Assembly (NCBI GenBank): GCA_003184365.1
Contig: NKYR01000067.1
Span: forward strand, 1 to 64,000
DNA from: Evernia prunastri
Lineage: Eukaryota > Ascomycota > Lecanoromycetes > Lecanorales > Parmeliaceae
Direction: 5' to 3'
Length of the DNA stretch: 64,000 nucleotides
The notes under the pieces were generated by a model. That model saw nothing but the letters and a program-made list of their open reading frames with translations. It did not search any database and had not been told where the DNA came from. Position 1 is the first letter of the stretch, and each line of letters opens with the position of its first letter. Both the position numbers and the translations under genes were made by a program. This document shows, one piece after another, positions 34,001-46,524 of this stretch.

Positions 34001-34184
34001 CAATCCTACAGCACCGCCGTCCGGCAACCTATCGCTACCATCTAATCCCACCGGCAATCCAATCCCACCGTCTAACCCCGTCGGCCACCCGTCCCTACCA
34101 CCTAATGCCACCGGCACGTATACAATCGTCTCTGGAACTGAGGTGATTGTGTACGAGCCCGACCTCACCTACGATTGTCCATGA
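31020..34184 (+). CDS. secreted GH13 alpha-amylase with Ser/Thr linker and two PAN/apple-like domains
   Basis: Exons 31020-31403 and 31458-34184 give 1036 residues. After a signal peptide (ALAFLLVLYTYLGFAAAL) comes a fungal alpha-amylase domain to about residue 500. SIYQLLTDRYAR is its first strand; the nucleophile is Asp222 in GIRLDAC, the acid/base Glu246 in IICEAY, and the third carboxylate Asp313 in VENHD. The usual VxNH calcium/substrate motif reads VTND, and the residues after the nucleophile (CLEQN) differ from the usual VKH. Residues ~512-779 are a Ser/Thr linker built from ~20-residue repeats. Two homologous cysteine-rich units follow (~780-880 and ~889-985), each starting CPxADGNTF or CPLANGNTF and ending in a CHF/CYLK strand, resembling PAN/apple domains. 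A Pro/Asn-rich tail ends the protein without a GPI signal. It should be extracellular and act on starch or wall alpha-glucan. Confidence 0.85.
32690..33030 (+). repeat. 60-bp coding minisatellite in amylase linker
   Basis: At least five imperfect units of ~60 bp (20 residues), each beginning AGCTCTACG or similar and containing a TCGAGTACAGCC-type core; some units carry short in-frame insertions. It encodes the SSTP-type Ser/Thr repeats. Confidence 0.8.
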
Positions 34185-35656
34185 TAACAACCATGAGTCA
34201 AATTGAACGCCAGACGCTTGGATCTATGCGACAGGAAATTGGCAGGAGTACTGCAACGTTGCGCTTACAGGGTCTGGGACACATGTTTATGGGGCAGGTT
34301 TCTATTAATTGTGCTTTGCGGAGACTATTTCTTCTGCTCATCGCGTTTCCTAAAGTGTTTAAGTACCTTAGCTACCATAATATATGAATGGGATTTACCC
34401 TCGTGGAGTCTTCCCGCGCTCTCCCCTCATCCTCCCGATGACTCCGAGAAACAGCACGGTCAATAGCACACATACCTCAAGCACACATGGCACGAATATC
34501 ATCATCATGACGAGCACGTGACGATGGATCTCTTACTCGATGTTGCCAACGCTCGAAAAGGCGCCAGAACGACGGACCCGTAGGAGTCCAGGTACCGAGC
34601 CAAAAGGACCCTCAAGGTCAGTATACTCTCGAGGCAACAATCAAAGAAGATGGCCACGCGCAAGTGACCCGTAAGCATCCCAGATCATGCCAGCAAAACG
34701 ACACCTAAGCTGTAGATTTTCGATTGGGCGCCCAATTACTGCAAGCATGTGCAATCACCACCGCTTGCGTATAGCCAAAAGCGAGGAGGAAAGCGAACCG
34801 CAGATCTGGCTTGTCGATGAGATGTACGAACGCATCCTGATGTAAACACGTGGCGAATAATTTCCTCGTCTTGAATGGCGGTTTGTGTTTAAGCAATGTT
34901 AGTTACCTTCCAAGATCGAGAAAAAGTGCGCAGCCAGAGCATGCACAAAAACCGCGGAACCTATCAGGGCCGGGGAACGGTGTGAGCGAAGGGTTCATTA
35001 TCTCATCCGGCGGGCCTGACTTTGCTGCTTGTCCGGGTTTCGAATCACCCAATGAGATGGATGCATGATTGACCGACGAATCGAGAAAGTGGGTGAAAGA
35101 ACCAATCGCAGCGGCTTACGCCTCAGTAGGTAGTTACTGTATCTGACTGCGGGAACAAGCACACCATTCTAGCGAAGTAAAATTACCTACCGCCCGCATG
35201 CAAACAGCTAATCTTGCAATTACCATCTCCATCTGCCTCGTAATTGGAGACCATTTGGTAATTGGTCGAAGAAGCGCCCTAACACATCCTCGATCCCTCC
35301 AATCAACCTCTTCCGGCCATGAAATATAGCTTTGAGACGCTCCTCTCTAATACAGGAATGTACTTCATCGCCACGTTGTCAGATGTGATTTGGAGATACC
35401 AAGACTCAGTAAAGACTGTCCAATCTTGAGGTGAACCGAGACCGCAGCTATTCCTTAGTCTCGCACCTACAGCGCACATGCTGAGCACAATAAACTCCAC
35501 GCACAACACCCACAACGATAGGATTTCTGGGTATACGATGATTGAGTAAAGTTGCCCATGCAAATAACAGTTGGTCGGGGGCAAGGCTCTGGCGGTCTTT
35601 TTTTTTTTTTGAAAGCCATTGATTTGAAGAGTGTGCAATTACTAGCACTAGGCTAC
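34185..35656. other. 1.5 kb intergenic between convergent genes
   Basis: Contains a poly-T run near 35599-35611. No supported gene. Confidence 0.5.
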
Positions 35657-37866
35657 CTACCTATTCTCCTGCGCTAGCCCCTTCTTCCCTTCCCGTTTTA
35701 ATTCGATCTCCAATGCTTGCATCAACCTTTCTAACACCCATTTAGGCTCGTCGCCAGCAGTCATAAGCGGACTCCTCTGACCCAGCCAGCTCCACGGCTT
35801 CAGTCGACCATCTTTTTCTCGAGTACTAGCGGGTCCTTCCCCATTAGCTGTCGCTGCTAGTTCGGATTGATGTACCCCCCACGGCCTTCGATGCCTTTCC
35901 CAACTCGATTCGTCCTCGTCTAAAAGCTTCAGAAACCATGTCCATTCAGCGTACGTGTATTGACGGGGTGGCGTAGCCCCGATATGCTGGACGACGTTTC
36001 TCATCTCTTTCATCAGCAAATAGTAACGATAGTGTTCACCCGCAGCAAGATCCTTAGCATTACTACCAGGGTGCTCGTTCATACTTTGTGTTATACCCTT
36101 GACAGCTTCAGCGTGAGCGGGATCATCAGTCTCAGCATTGTCATATGTCATATCGTCCATGAAACCTGGCGGCTTCGCTGACTGGAATTCGCTTCCCTTG
36201 GCCTTTGAAGCTTCGTCTTTCATGGCAGATAGAGCACCGGTTTTCTCAGGTAAATGATCGCTGACCCATAATGTTATGGTGTTGACACCTTCATTTATGA
36301 CGCCACCGACACTGCCGATAAGGACTGTCAAGGTAGGTAAAGCAATAAGAGACCAGAGTACGAAGACTGGTTTGGCAGAGTTGTCTTGCGGGTAGAAGTC
36401 GCCGTAGCCAATCGTTAAGAACGAAACGTACGTAAAATATCTACTGGAGAGTCAGCTTTCGCTTTCCAGCAGCAGGGTGGACTCTCGAATCAGAGGGATG
36501 CCGTACAAGGACTCAAAGTAGCTCCAATTCCCAGCGCCTTTTTCTGCTTGCCAGAAAGCAACCGCTCCAATAAACCACAAAATGACGAAGACACCAGCGG
36601 AGAATCCAACTGCTAACATGCGATTGCGATTTGCGGCTTTCCGCTGCACCTCACGCATGATATCGAACTCTTGCTCCCGTTGATGCAATTCAGAGGAAGG
36701 ATCGTTCTGAACCTCTCGCACTTTGAAAAGCCGCAGGTGCATAGTGCCGGTATTTGGATCGAACTTTTTTAGAGCCTTCTGCCGTGCCTTTTCCACCATG
36801 CGAATTGAAACCTTCGTTGAGGCGCGGTCTAATGCTAATGTGCTTACAGAAGCTACTATCAGGCCGACAAATAATATACCTCCTACTGCCATTGGAAAGA
36901 AGAGTGACCTCCCCAAATGGGTCTTTGGGCTGAAGTCGCCATATCCGATTGTGAAAAGTGTGACGTCGACCCAGTACACCGCATCAAGATAATCCCAGTC
37001 TTCGATGTAAGCATAGACTGCTGCGGCTGAAAGGAGGTAACTCAGGAAGAGAAGGACCTGGATCATCAGCGTCTTCTGAGTAAATGTCAGCTTGAAGTCC
37101 GAGCTGTACTGGCCAAACCAGACCCCACTAGCAGTGGCGACTAGCAGCGAAGCAACAATGAAATACAGAGCCGCAGCGAGGATAGCGTAGTAGTAAGCCT
37201 GGGAGAAAGTCCGGGCCTGACCAGGTGGGAGAGGAAGATGCGACGGCGCTGCGGCGACCAAGCCTATTAACATAAGGCCAGAAATGTACCAGCCTATGAT
37301 GGTAGCCGGTTGCGCGATCTTGAAAGGGATACGGCCGAAGTTGTTCGCCAAGAGGAACATGTTGGCGGTAATGGCAATGATGAATGAGACAGCATTGACG
37401 GCCAATACCCTGAAGTAATCAGCTTCCCCCCTCCCATCTCTTTATGAATCAGATCCTTACCAGCTTGGATCGGAGACGTATCGGCCCTCAGATTCGGTCG
37501 ACGATGGGGTTTGTATGAGCCTCCAATGCTCTATCAAGGCGCAAAGACTGAAAGCGGATGCCATTGGTCCAAACGTGCCTGCTATGAGCTTTATCGATAG
37601 CTCAATCAGCCTGTTGTGACATGGTAATACGTTCGGGTGAGGTCTATCCCACCGGGAAAAGGGTCGTGGCGAACCACCATCGTCTGCATTGCGTGTTAGC
37701 AAGTTACTTTCTCGAATTGTCGGGCCTCGCGATTGGAATGGCGAGAGAGGATTGACGCATACGATGGACTCAAGTGATCTTCTTCTGCTTCCTCTTCATC
37801 TTCCTCCCTGTACGCCTCTTTTTTCTCTTGCAAGTCGACACGCTCCTCGCCAACATTGCTGTCCAT
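35657..37866 (-). CDS. tok1: TOK1-type outward-rectifying potassium channel
   Basis: Five exons: 37866-37763, 37683-37653, 37588-37461, 37409-36507 and 36443-35657, giving 650 residues. An acidic N-terminal tail leads into RWWFATTLFPLIAGTFGPMA, the conserved start of the first membrane segments. Several further hydrophobic helices follow (e.g. FIIAITANMFLLAN). The first pore loop has TIGYGDFSP, and after the next helices a cytosolic stretch RMVEKARQKALKKF appears. The second pore loop is TIGYGDFYP, so two selectivity filters mark the fungal eight-helix, two-pore family. It sits in the plasma membrane and releases K+ on depolarisation. Exon 2 is only 31 nt; its donor GTGGGA and acceptor ATAAAG are weak, chosen because they rebuild the FPLIAGTFGPMA motif. 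Confidence 0.9.
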
Positions 37867-38447
37867 TCTTGAAGATGAATGTGCAAATGAATGGTTGAGT
37901 GGATGGAGTGCTTGCACGGATTGGAACTGCCATGTTTACTCCTGGATTTCCTTGGCGGAATAGTTCGGTGACGCAATCCACTGGGCCGGAGCTTATCATT
38001 ATTGATTGACATTTCGGTGTCAGTCGGACCAGGACGCATCCAATGCAATGCAATGCGAATCACTGCATTTGAGAGCCAATGCATATATCATAGAGTAGGT
38101 GTTATGATACCGTCGTTATACAAAGGAAAGAGGAAGCGAAGAGAGTAGGTAACAAGAGACGCCTTTCCTTTGGCGCTGACAAGCTTTTGCCAAGGGGAGC
38201 CAAGGATCGAAGCGTGTCCACCAACGTTCGAGGGTTACATGTACCTAGGTACTTTAGAAGACAGTGGGGTCCAAGTTGCCAAGACCTTAGGTGCCTCGGT
38301 GCAAGTACTTGTATGGAGAGGTCAGAGGGATAGCGATTTCTCTCTGATACATATTAATTATCATTTGTAGCTCACCACGAATCTTCCGATGATACTAGTA
38401 AGTGCGTCGTGACGTCGGTCCAAGCTTCTCTGGAGCCTTCCTAACCT
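37867..38447. other. 0.6 kb intergenic
   Basis: Promoter of the channel gene and 3' flank of the AlkB-like gene. A short (CAATG)n run sits at ~38039-38053. Confidence 0.5.
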
Positions 38448-39473
38448 TCAGCTCTCTTCCCTTGCCCTCACCCACTCTTTCATCTCACCTTTTCCAGCAT
38501 CCCACTTCCACACCCCTCCGTCACCCACGTTATACTGATAGTAATTTTGCGTAGAGTACTTCTCCACTCCTTTCCTGAAAGTGATGTTGATTCTCCCTCC
38601 TTCACTCCCCTTGCCTTTCCTCTTGGGAATGCTATGCAGCCAATTCGCTTGCGTCTTCCCTCTCATGAGCACCATATCTCCACTCGCTAACGGTAGCTTC
38701 AATGGCGGCTTACTATCTCGCTCTGGTGGCTCCTCTCCATCTTTGGGTGTTATAGCCTTGTGCTTCATGCAAAAGTCTCGGGTTGCGCCGAGGGAGAAAG
38801 AGGCGATCGAGGGGTCGGGACCAAGAAAACGCTCATCGTCGCTGTGGTAGGATATGCTATCGGCCCCGTTGGCGTAGTAATTAACGAGGCAGAAGTTGTA
38901 GGTTGCTCCCGTGAAAATCTCAGTGAGTTGACGGAGGTGATCAAGGCAGTGGGGTATAGGGCGGGGAGTGTATATTTTGTAGCGGTCTGGAGGGATCATT
39001 TTAGAGGTTTGACCATCAATGAGGGCACCATCTGGGGTGAAGTTGGAAGAGGTGTCTACGCCAAATACCGTGGTAAAGCGGGGAGTGTTTATACGGGTTT
39101 CGACTCCATGGCGTTTAATGGTGTATTGTACTCTATAGAAGAAGAGCGTATTTCGCAAGAATTCGAACAGCTCTCTTTCGGCTGTGGGCGGGATGTAAGG
39201 TTGAAAGTAGAGGAGGTCGAGATCGGGCTGGTCATTAATTTCCTTGGCTTGACAAGCTGGCACTTCGTTTAATTCTTCGACGATATATGGTGGAAGGTGA
39301 GGTATGGGGAAGGGATACGCCGAGTGATTGGAGACTTCAGTGCTGTCGAGTGGCGCAGGTTCTGCATTCTGGCGAATCTTCTTTTGAGAAGTGGGCGTGA
39401 AGAAGTTGTCAAGGGCCCGTTTCTTAGACATCAAGAGCTGTCGTAGCTGAATAATTCGGTCATCTAGACTCAT
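38448..39473 (-). CDS. AlkB-like (ALKBH2/3-type) 2OG-Fe(II) dioxygenase
   Basis: Intronless, 341 residues. The double-stranded beta-helix core shows Fe ligands His210 and Asp212 in YHSDDE, distal His280 in WLHSIPKR, and the 2-oxoglutarate Arg in GRINITFR (~294-300). TPRFTTVFG and YKIYTPRPIP match the nucleotide-recognition region of ALKBH2/3. This predicts oxidative removal of alkyl lesions from DNA (or RNA) in the nucleus. Near the N-terminus KRALDNFFTP (18-27) resembles a PCNA-interaction motif lacking the first Gln, followed by basic KKIR; ALKBH2 is known to bind PCNA. An in-frame second Met at residue 15 is a possible alternative start that keeps this motif. Confidence 0.88.
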   Translation of the reverse strand: MSLDDRIIQLRQLLMSKKRALDNFFTPTSQKKIRQNAEPAPLDSTEVSNHSAYPFPIPHLPPYIVEELNEVPACQAKEINDQPDLDLLYFQPYIPPTAERELFEFLRNTLFFYRVQYTIKRHGVETRINTPRFTTVFGVDTSSNFTPDGALIDGQTSKMIPPDRYKIYTPRPIPHCLDHLRQLTEIFTGATYNFCLVNYYANGADSISYHSDDERFLGPDPSIASFSLGATRDFCMKHKAITPKDGEEPPERDSKPPLKLPLASGDMVLMRGKTQANWLHSIPKRKGKGSEGGRINITFRKGVEKYSTQNYYQYNVGDGGVWKWDAGKGEMKEWVRAREES

Positions 39474-40493
39474 AGATTTGCATTTTAGGTAAGTACTTTA
39501 GTGATGCATTTATGATTTGCGTCATTGAAGACGCGTTTCGGAAACGCGTGAGCCGCCAAGACAGAGATCGCGTTCTAAGGATCTATGTAGAATCGCGTCA
39601 CAGAAGGAAAATGTCAATTGAAAAACATCCCCAAAATTAGTTATGATATATTGAGGAAAAACACGCAATTGCAGAATTTGGTGGGGAATCGAGAGCTTCA
39701 GAGCCTCTGTCCATATAAACTTCGCGTGTAGATTCTCTTTCGATGAGTGTAAATTTGGGTTTGATAGTCACAAAACTGATTTCTCATCGAAGAAGTGTCG
39801 CAGATAGGAAAGAAATTCGATTAGACAAGAACAAAGTCAAGCAGAAACACGACCACTGGATGTAGAGAACGCCGGAAGTCAGACCAAGGAGCAAGCATAA
39901 GAAAAGAGAACGCTGCAAAACGGGAATCGGGACTTTTCGTTGAGGCCACTGTGGCTTGGTCTTCCACGAGAAGCAGCCTGGGTTCTTCAGTCGAGACCGA
40001 CCGAACAACTTGTGGCGAAGCATCCACCAGAACAGATATCGAAGGGGCCTACTCCGGACGGAGTCATCACGAGCGAGTACGAGAATGCGATAAAGCCGAC
40101 AGTGGATTGTAAGGGGTATGAGATTGACAGAAATAGCGGCCAACCTATTGATCGGATCAAAGCATTAATATACGAAGAATCATGCTACACACGACTCTTC
40201 ACTAAATGGAGAATCAGCAGTCCTACATTGAAGTGAAATATTTAGTGACAAAGGTCTGGAATTGTAAGATCTATTTTTAAGTGCATGAACAATATGAGAT
40301 TGTGCCAACGCATGATTCACTGATTTGCAATCATGGATCCTGCTTCTATAGATGCTGCTGTCGTTCCTTCGTCGTTGCGGCTGGGCATAAGTCGTCAGGG
40401 TGGCACATTCTGGAGTCTATGTCTCCTTCTCGTACGTCGCCGAGTGACTAGGTAGATCTGTCAGTACCTAAAGTACCGGAGGTGGAAGGCAGA
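39474..40493. other. 1 kb intergenic
   Basis: AT-richer than its neighbours, with scattered short open frames on both strands; none recognised. Confidence 0.5.
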
Positions 40494-42226
40494 CTACTTC
40501 TTCAAGATTCTCTCGATCCCGTCCAAGCCTTTCTTGAGGGTCTTCATTGTAGGTCCATACGAAAGGCGGATGAAGTGGTGACAAGGGCTGTCAAACAAAT
40601 CCCTTCTCTTAGCCGGGTTCAGGTCGAAGAAAATGCCCGGGACGACTAAAAAGTACAGATTCCATGTTAGAGGTTGTTTCTCTCGTCACACTTTTATCCT
40701 TACCGATGACCTTTTGCTCTAAGCACTTCTGGAAAAAGTTTAGCCCGTCATTGATTCCCGCTGGTAGGTCACTCAAGTCGAGCCAGATGTAGAAAGTCGA
40801 GTCTGGGACATTCTTGATCTTGAATCCGAGATCCTTCAATCTACCTAAAACGTAGTCACGCTTGTTTCGGAAATGGGTCTGCAATGCTTTCATTTCATTC
40901 AGAACTTTCGTGGGCTCCAGCATTGGGATTGCAGCTTCTTGGAAGGGCACATTGGTTCCTCCGTCGAGATATGAGCCGCAAGAGCCGATGGCTTTGATAA
41001 ATTCCTTGGGTCCGACAATCCAGGCAACGCGCCAGCCCGGCAGGCGAAAGCGCTTCGTCAAGCCATCAATCTGCGTTAATTTTCGGTGTTAGCCTTTTCT
41101 TTCCATGGCCAGCTCTGGGTTTGAAGACATGCCAGTTTGCACCCCAATGGAAATGAGTCACGAATTTACGTACCAGGAGGACGTCGTCCTCGTCAACGTC
41201 CACAATGTTTTCAGCTGCGCTCACCGTGGTACCATCACAGTTACTGGTGTAGTTGTAGCCACCATAGAATTCGTCCATAATCAGTGTTGCTCGATCACGG
41301 CACAAGTCTTGGATCTCTGCAAGCTCAGGATTCTTCACACTAGATTATAATTCGGGGTCAGTCTTGCTCAATTACGAGGGTATAGCGAGCCTTGGAGCAG
41401 GTCTCGAGAGTGAAAACTCCCGAACGTGCCTCAAGACTCAATTTTTGGTTCAAAAGAGAAAATATGGACTCGGGAAACACGTACACGTGACCAGTCGGAT
41501 TTCGAGGGTTGGACGTCAAGATAACGGAAGTACCGCGCGCAATCTCATCGGCAATCTTTTCTGGATGGATATGATAACCATCGGCTTCAGATAGAGGCGA
41601 GGGGATAGCAGCAAAGTTTCTGAAGAGGCCCAGCATTTCATTGTAGGCCGTGTAATCAGGAATGAAGAAACCCAAATAGGCGTTGTTCAAGACAGCAGCA
41701 ATGCGGATGAGACCAGCTCTGCCGCCAGGGACAACAGCAACATTTTCCCAGGTGTACTTGCTGTCCTTGCCCTGACGATGGTGTACGTTATACAAATTGG
41801 CGATGGCAGCTCTCAATGGCTTGATGCCTGCAGTTGGCCCATACTCACGGCCGGCCATAGAGACGTCGATAGTCTTGGGGCGTTCAAAGCTTCCTTCAAT
41901 ATCGTCGTCGACTTCCGGTGCGCCTTGGCCCAGATTAGCCCATTCTGTAGGATCATCTTGAAAGCCATGTTCGGTCGCCCTCTCCGTGCACCATACTACA
42001 CCAGTGCTAGCTCTACTAGGGTCGAGGCCGGCATGGGGCCGATGTCCTTCATGAGCATTGCGGAATTGGCGATGGATCTTGGAATTCAATTCGCTACAAG
42101 CACTTCGATCAACAAGTGAAGACAATGGAAATTGACATTGGGGAATTGAATGAAAGAAAATGATAGGGTTAGGTACCTTGCGCTCGGGCCTTTGCTTACA
42201 GAGAATTTTCGGCCTGAAGAAGTCAT
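40494..42226 (-). CDS. PLP-dependent aminotransferase (class I/II)
   Basis: Exons 42226-42177, 42102-41485, 41339-41174, 41070-40704 and 40645-40494 give 450 residues. The fold-type I signature is complete: AGREYGPTAGIKPLR near the substrate pocket, NPRNPTGHVV (Asn contacts the cofactor ring), the Asp/Tyr pair in MDEFYGGYNY, the Schiff-base lysine in DGLTKRFRLPGWR (Lys284) and the carboxylate-binding Arg in FIRLSYG. It transfers amino groups between an amino acid and a 2-oxo acid; the closest look is the aspartate/aromatic aminotransferase-like group, but substrate cannot be told. The start is ATG 42226 with a 50-nt first exon, because the longer frame upstream of residue 17 has no ATG. The second intron (145 nt) is chosen to rebuild HVVKNPELAEIQ. 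Confidence 0.87.
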
Positions 42227-43721
42227 GTCGGGGAGATTGGGAGAGATGCAGAGATGATGCTGTTTGCGGAATACCAAGAATACCAAGGATACCAAGACAC
42301 GCTGGCTCGCTGTGAGGTGATGATGTTGTGCCTTATGTTGGACTGGGGGGTGCAATGCTTTGGGACCTTAGGCGGGGCGAGGCGGGGGGATTACCTTATT
42401 GATAAAACTTTCAAGGGCGGGAATGCTTCCGTGATTCATGGTTAGGGGAGCAGGGGTAGGTAATAATCAAAAGGGGTCACACCTCTCGCGTGGCAGCCAA
42501 AAAAACAAAACACAAAAAACAAAAAAAAACGTTAAGTTAAATAATAATTAATCCCCTAAAGCGAATTTCGAAACGAATGCTACACTTTCATTTCCAGTTC
42601 ATAAAATAGGTATCCTGGTGTCAAGAGTCGAAGGATCAAGATGCCGTGGCTAAGCCATCGTGATGGACACATCTAGAAGTTGAGATCATGATCCTTCAAG
42701 TAGGTAGGTAGCCATGTGTGTCTCGCCTCGTATTCTTCCGAGAAGCCCGTGCTGCCCCAAAAAAGACGTTGACGGCGGATATATTGTTATGTATGCGTAT
42801 GTGCATGCGAGTGGAGTCTTTCTTGGCCATGGCTTGCAGAAAAACGAAGATCTACCTACTCCGTACAGCGCAATTTCCTTTCAAGTGCTGACACTGAGGG
42901 GTACATCCGTCTTCTCGGTCTTTGGCATGATCAGTGCGTCCAGATCACTCAGATACGGGCCTCTGGGCGATCATCTCGCCTATGGTTGGGCTTCAGCCCC
43001 TGACCCCTGCCTACCGCCCTTGCCAAAAAATTGCTAGGTAACTTGTTATGGGGCCATAGTATAGTGTGGAACTAATGCAGGCAAGAATACCTAGGTGCCC
43101 TGTGCCTTGCGTCAACGAAAGCTTGAGGCTTTTGACGCCCGCCCATGAGCAGAGCAGCCGGAGTCGTGCCGCCAAATGTCCACAATCCCACCGAATGCAG
43201 GAAACTAGCAGATCAATCATGATCTGTCCATACGTGAGCCAATGAATTCCTTCTTGCCCGGGAGACTTGACAACGAATGAAGAAATTCCAGCACACTCTT
43301 GCTTTTTCACTTTGCCTCATCACAAACCGGATGTTGTTGGTACCCCGACAAAGGCTTGATCTGTGGACGTGGATTGGCTGATCTACCAGTAGAAGCGTGC
43401 CTTCTGCCTACCTAAGCCCAAAAGCTCAACCTAACCACGATACGCGGGCTGTATCCCTGCAGATTGACCACACGTCAGTCAAAGATTAGTCGTTGGTAGT
43501 TCGGAGAAACGTTTCGCAGGAGTTCCTCAGCGCTACCGAGTAGGTACATATGTATAGGCTGAGCGCTGGTGGGGAAAGAAATAGATACAGTCCCACACCT
43601 TTCTGCATCCCTAGATACCCATCTTAATATATCAATGTATTATACCGCTTTGCTTCCTCCCAAACGCTCCATTGATTGATATTGATACTGTTGGGACCTA
43701 TGTTCATCCATTCCTCACAAC
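42227..43721. other. 1.5 kb intergenic between divergent genes
   Basis: An A-rich segment with several A-runs lies at 42500-42555. No gene supported. Confidence 0.5.
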
Positions 43722-45358
43722 ATGCCAAGACCTGGCACTAGTCACGAAATGATGGTACCTTGTACTTGTACGAGTACCTCCTTGAACAGCAATAGTAATA
43801 ATGATTGGGACAACTTTCCTCCTGCCGTCAAGCGAAAGGTACGTAAACTCATTCCTCTCAACACCAGTCGGACATGACGTCGTACTCCTCCCTTGGCCTG
43901 AAGCTCCAAGTAGCTAATTAGACCTTCGTTCAACAGTATTTCTCATCTCTCGAGAAATTGAGGCTTGCTCAGAACTCCGCGTCCGCAACAAAAGCTGCCT
44001 CAGTGAAAAGCCGTCATGGCACCGTGAAAGCTTCCAAACCAAAACCCTCACCATCACGTCCGGCGCTGGCTAGGAGAAACTCAAGTTATTTCAAGAATCC
44101 TCACATCTTGCGAAAGAAGACTCCTTCGCCCACCAGCGACACCTTTCTCCCCTCAGATGCTCAATGGTTCCTCAGACTTCCCCATAAAGTCCAACGAAAG
44201 CATTTCACCAGAGAGGAGCGCCTTGCGTTGTCAGGACTGCGAGACAGCATCGTTTTCGACGCATCTTCAGACGAGAAATACGCCAAATTCTACATACAAG
44301 GCAGGGAAGGGAATCGAAGTGTGCCAACGTTACGGTCCTCATCACATTCGAGCCTGTCATCTCTGAGCATACTTGACGACGAACAACAAGCGGATTCAGC
44401 CATTGACATGGACGGTTCGATGATCTGGTTCGATGACGACCATGACTTGGACTTGTCTTCAAAGCTACAATTGGACGATTACCATGAGTTCATGACCAAA
44501 GCTACAGAATCTGAAGTCAAGCCTTCGAAGCGCCGCCCTTCATTCCGGAAAGCGTTATCTCTCAATCAGTTGCCATTTGGTGCGAATGCATCTCCAGTCC
44601 CGCCCCTTCCGAGAACCACTCATCCCGTACCACTTGCAACCGCGCCTCTACCACAACCAGTGCATCAGCATACCAAATCTCACTCGTTCTTCGTACCCGC
44701 TCAGGAAGCCCAGACATCTAATTCAGCCATTGAGGCAAAATATTACCGAGACCCTGAAGCCAGACTCCAGCTCCGCGTCTATTTAGCCTCTCCTCAAAAT
44801 TTCGATGAAGCAATTGAGTTCGGGTTCCCATCCATGGACGACACGGAAGACCGGCCCTTAAGCCGACCTCCACTCTCCCGAGCCCACAAAACTGCACCTT
44901 GCAAAACGTTCCTCCACGACGATATCCCCTCTCTTTTCGATGCTCTCGACAATGACGATGACGCCGAATCTACCACCAGTCTTCCAGAACGAAATGCACC
45001 TTACACTCCCTTGGACAATGTCTTCAGCCACGACGCCACCCTCCTCTCGCCTTCGGTAACCACTTCTCCTGGCTCTAGCAGCACACTCTTACCCAAACCC
45101 GCCCTCCGCCACCACACCTCCGAACCTTTTGCACAGTTGCTTGCCGGAAGCAGAGAGATGACTCTTCGTATGACGCTCACGAGGCCAGATTTGCGAGCTG
45201 ATGAGAAAGCGCTGTACGCAAACACCACAGGCGATGATCCTCTTGCATTAGAGCATCTACCGCCAACGAAGAAAGAATCGGATATCTGGGATCAGCTTCC
45301 GAAGGAGCGTAACACTCTGAAGAAGTTCTGGAGAAGAGTAAGTGGGAAGGGATGTTGA
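43722..45358 (+). CDS. conserved-looking protein of unknown function
   Basis: Exons 43722-43838 and 43937-45358 give 512 residues; the 98-nt intron is phase 0. The N-terminus is Ser/Thr-rich, followed by PPAVKRKYFSSLEKLRLAQ. A compact segment, WFLRLPHKVQRKHFTREER then LSGLRDSIVFDASSDEKY (~residues 106-145), looks like a folded core. The rest is Ser/Pro-rich and acidic and probably disordered. The C-terminus is basic (LKKFWRRVSGKG). There is no signal peptide or membrane segment. I do not recognise a named domain; I infer an intracellular regulatory or scaffold protein only from composition. Confidence 0.7.
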
Positions 45359-46524
45359 AGGCTTCCAGCAGGAAGGCCTGTTGCTACATTCGCTATCTAC
45401 ACATTATCTGGGGCTGATCTTGGAAGCCCAATACCTGCTGTTCTTTAGCGCTTGAAGCGGTTTGCAAGGTTTAAGGGAGTTACTTGCTGAGTTGGGTGCT
45501 ACATTGACGATACCAATCTTGATGAACTGCTGAGCCGTTTTGCTTTCACGACTTGTATTACTATGACAGGATCTGATGCGGGCTTGGCTTGCTCGATCTA
45601 CTACCAATCAATCACATTCTAAAGATTACCAGATTCGCTTCCGCACTTGCAAAGCAGTTTTCCCTTCAAGTCTCCTCCGAATGTTTCCAGGGAAATCATC
45701 CCAATCCTCTCCCAATGCTAGGCTGGAACCTATGCCATCATCGCAACGATAGCCCTTTCGATTATTGTCCTGCATGCCTTCACCTGATGGACCAGAGCAC
45801 CCTGGACCGCCAACATCGCTGCCAGGATCAGCCACCGGTCCCCTTGACTCTCACAAGGGAATCCGTTGCCATTTGAACTATCGTATTGCGTCGGCGTAGT
45901 TGTGGTTTACCATGGTGAAGAGTCTAGGTCTGGATCTACGTGAGGAGCACAAGCGTTCGGCATAGGGGTCGCGTGATGACGAGAAGAGTGATGATCGGTA
46001 CGTAAATCGGAGCACAGCGAAATGGATGGTAGGGATAGTGAGAAGCCGGTTCTTATTGGCACTTTACATGCAGATTGATTGATCGATCGATTAACGAGGT
46101 ACGTTCGACCTGCTTCATGGAACTGGTGGTGTTCCTCGCTTCCAACTCAACCCGGTGACCGCGATCCTTCAATAAAATTGACGGATTGGACACCCTAAGG
46201 CCGCGAACGTTGTCTACAGAGAAAGGAGTAGGCCAAGAACCACGGGGAAAATTTGATGAGCATCACGGAAAGAAAGATCAGCCCACCACTCGGAGTACTG
46301 GCCGCTCGTGTATCCGAAACAAAAGGTACCTTATTAATCTTCAATCTTCAATCTTCAGTCTGTGCAAGGGTAAAAGTGGCTCCGCAACTTGCAACACGTG
46401 AGATGTGGCTAGAAGAAGAAAGGGGATTCACGTCTCATCAAGTAATGCATGGAAATCACAAATTCATCTAGCGTAATAGCGCTTGCGCAAATATTGCTTT
46501 ATAGGACTTTACATCGGTACCTAT
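45359..46524. other. 1.2 kb intergenic between convergent genes
   Basis: No supported gene. A GATTGATTGATCGATCGATTAA stretch lies near 46076. Confidence 0.5.
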
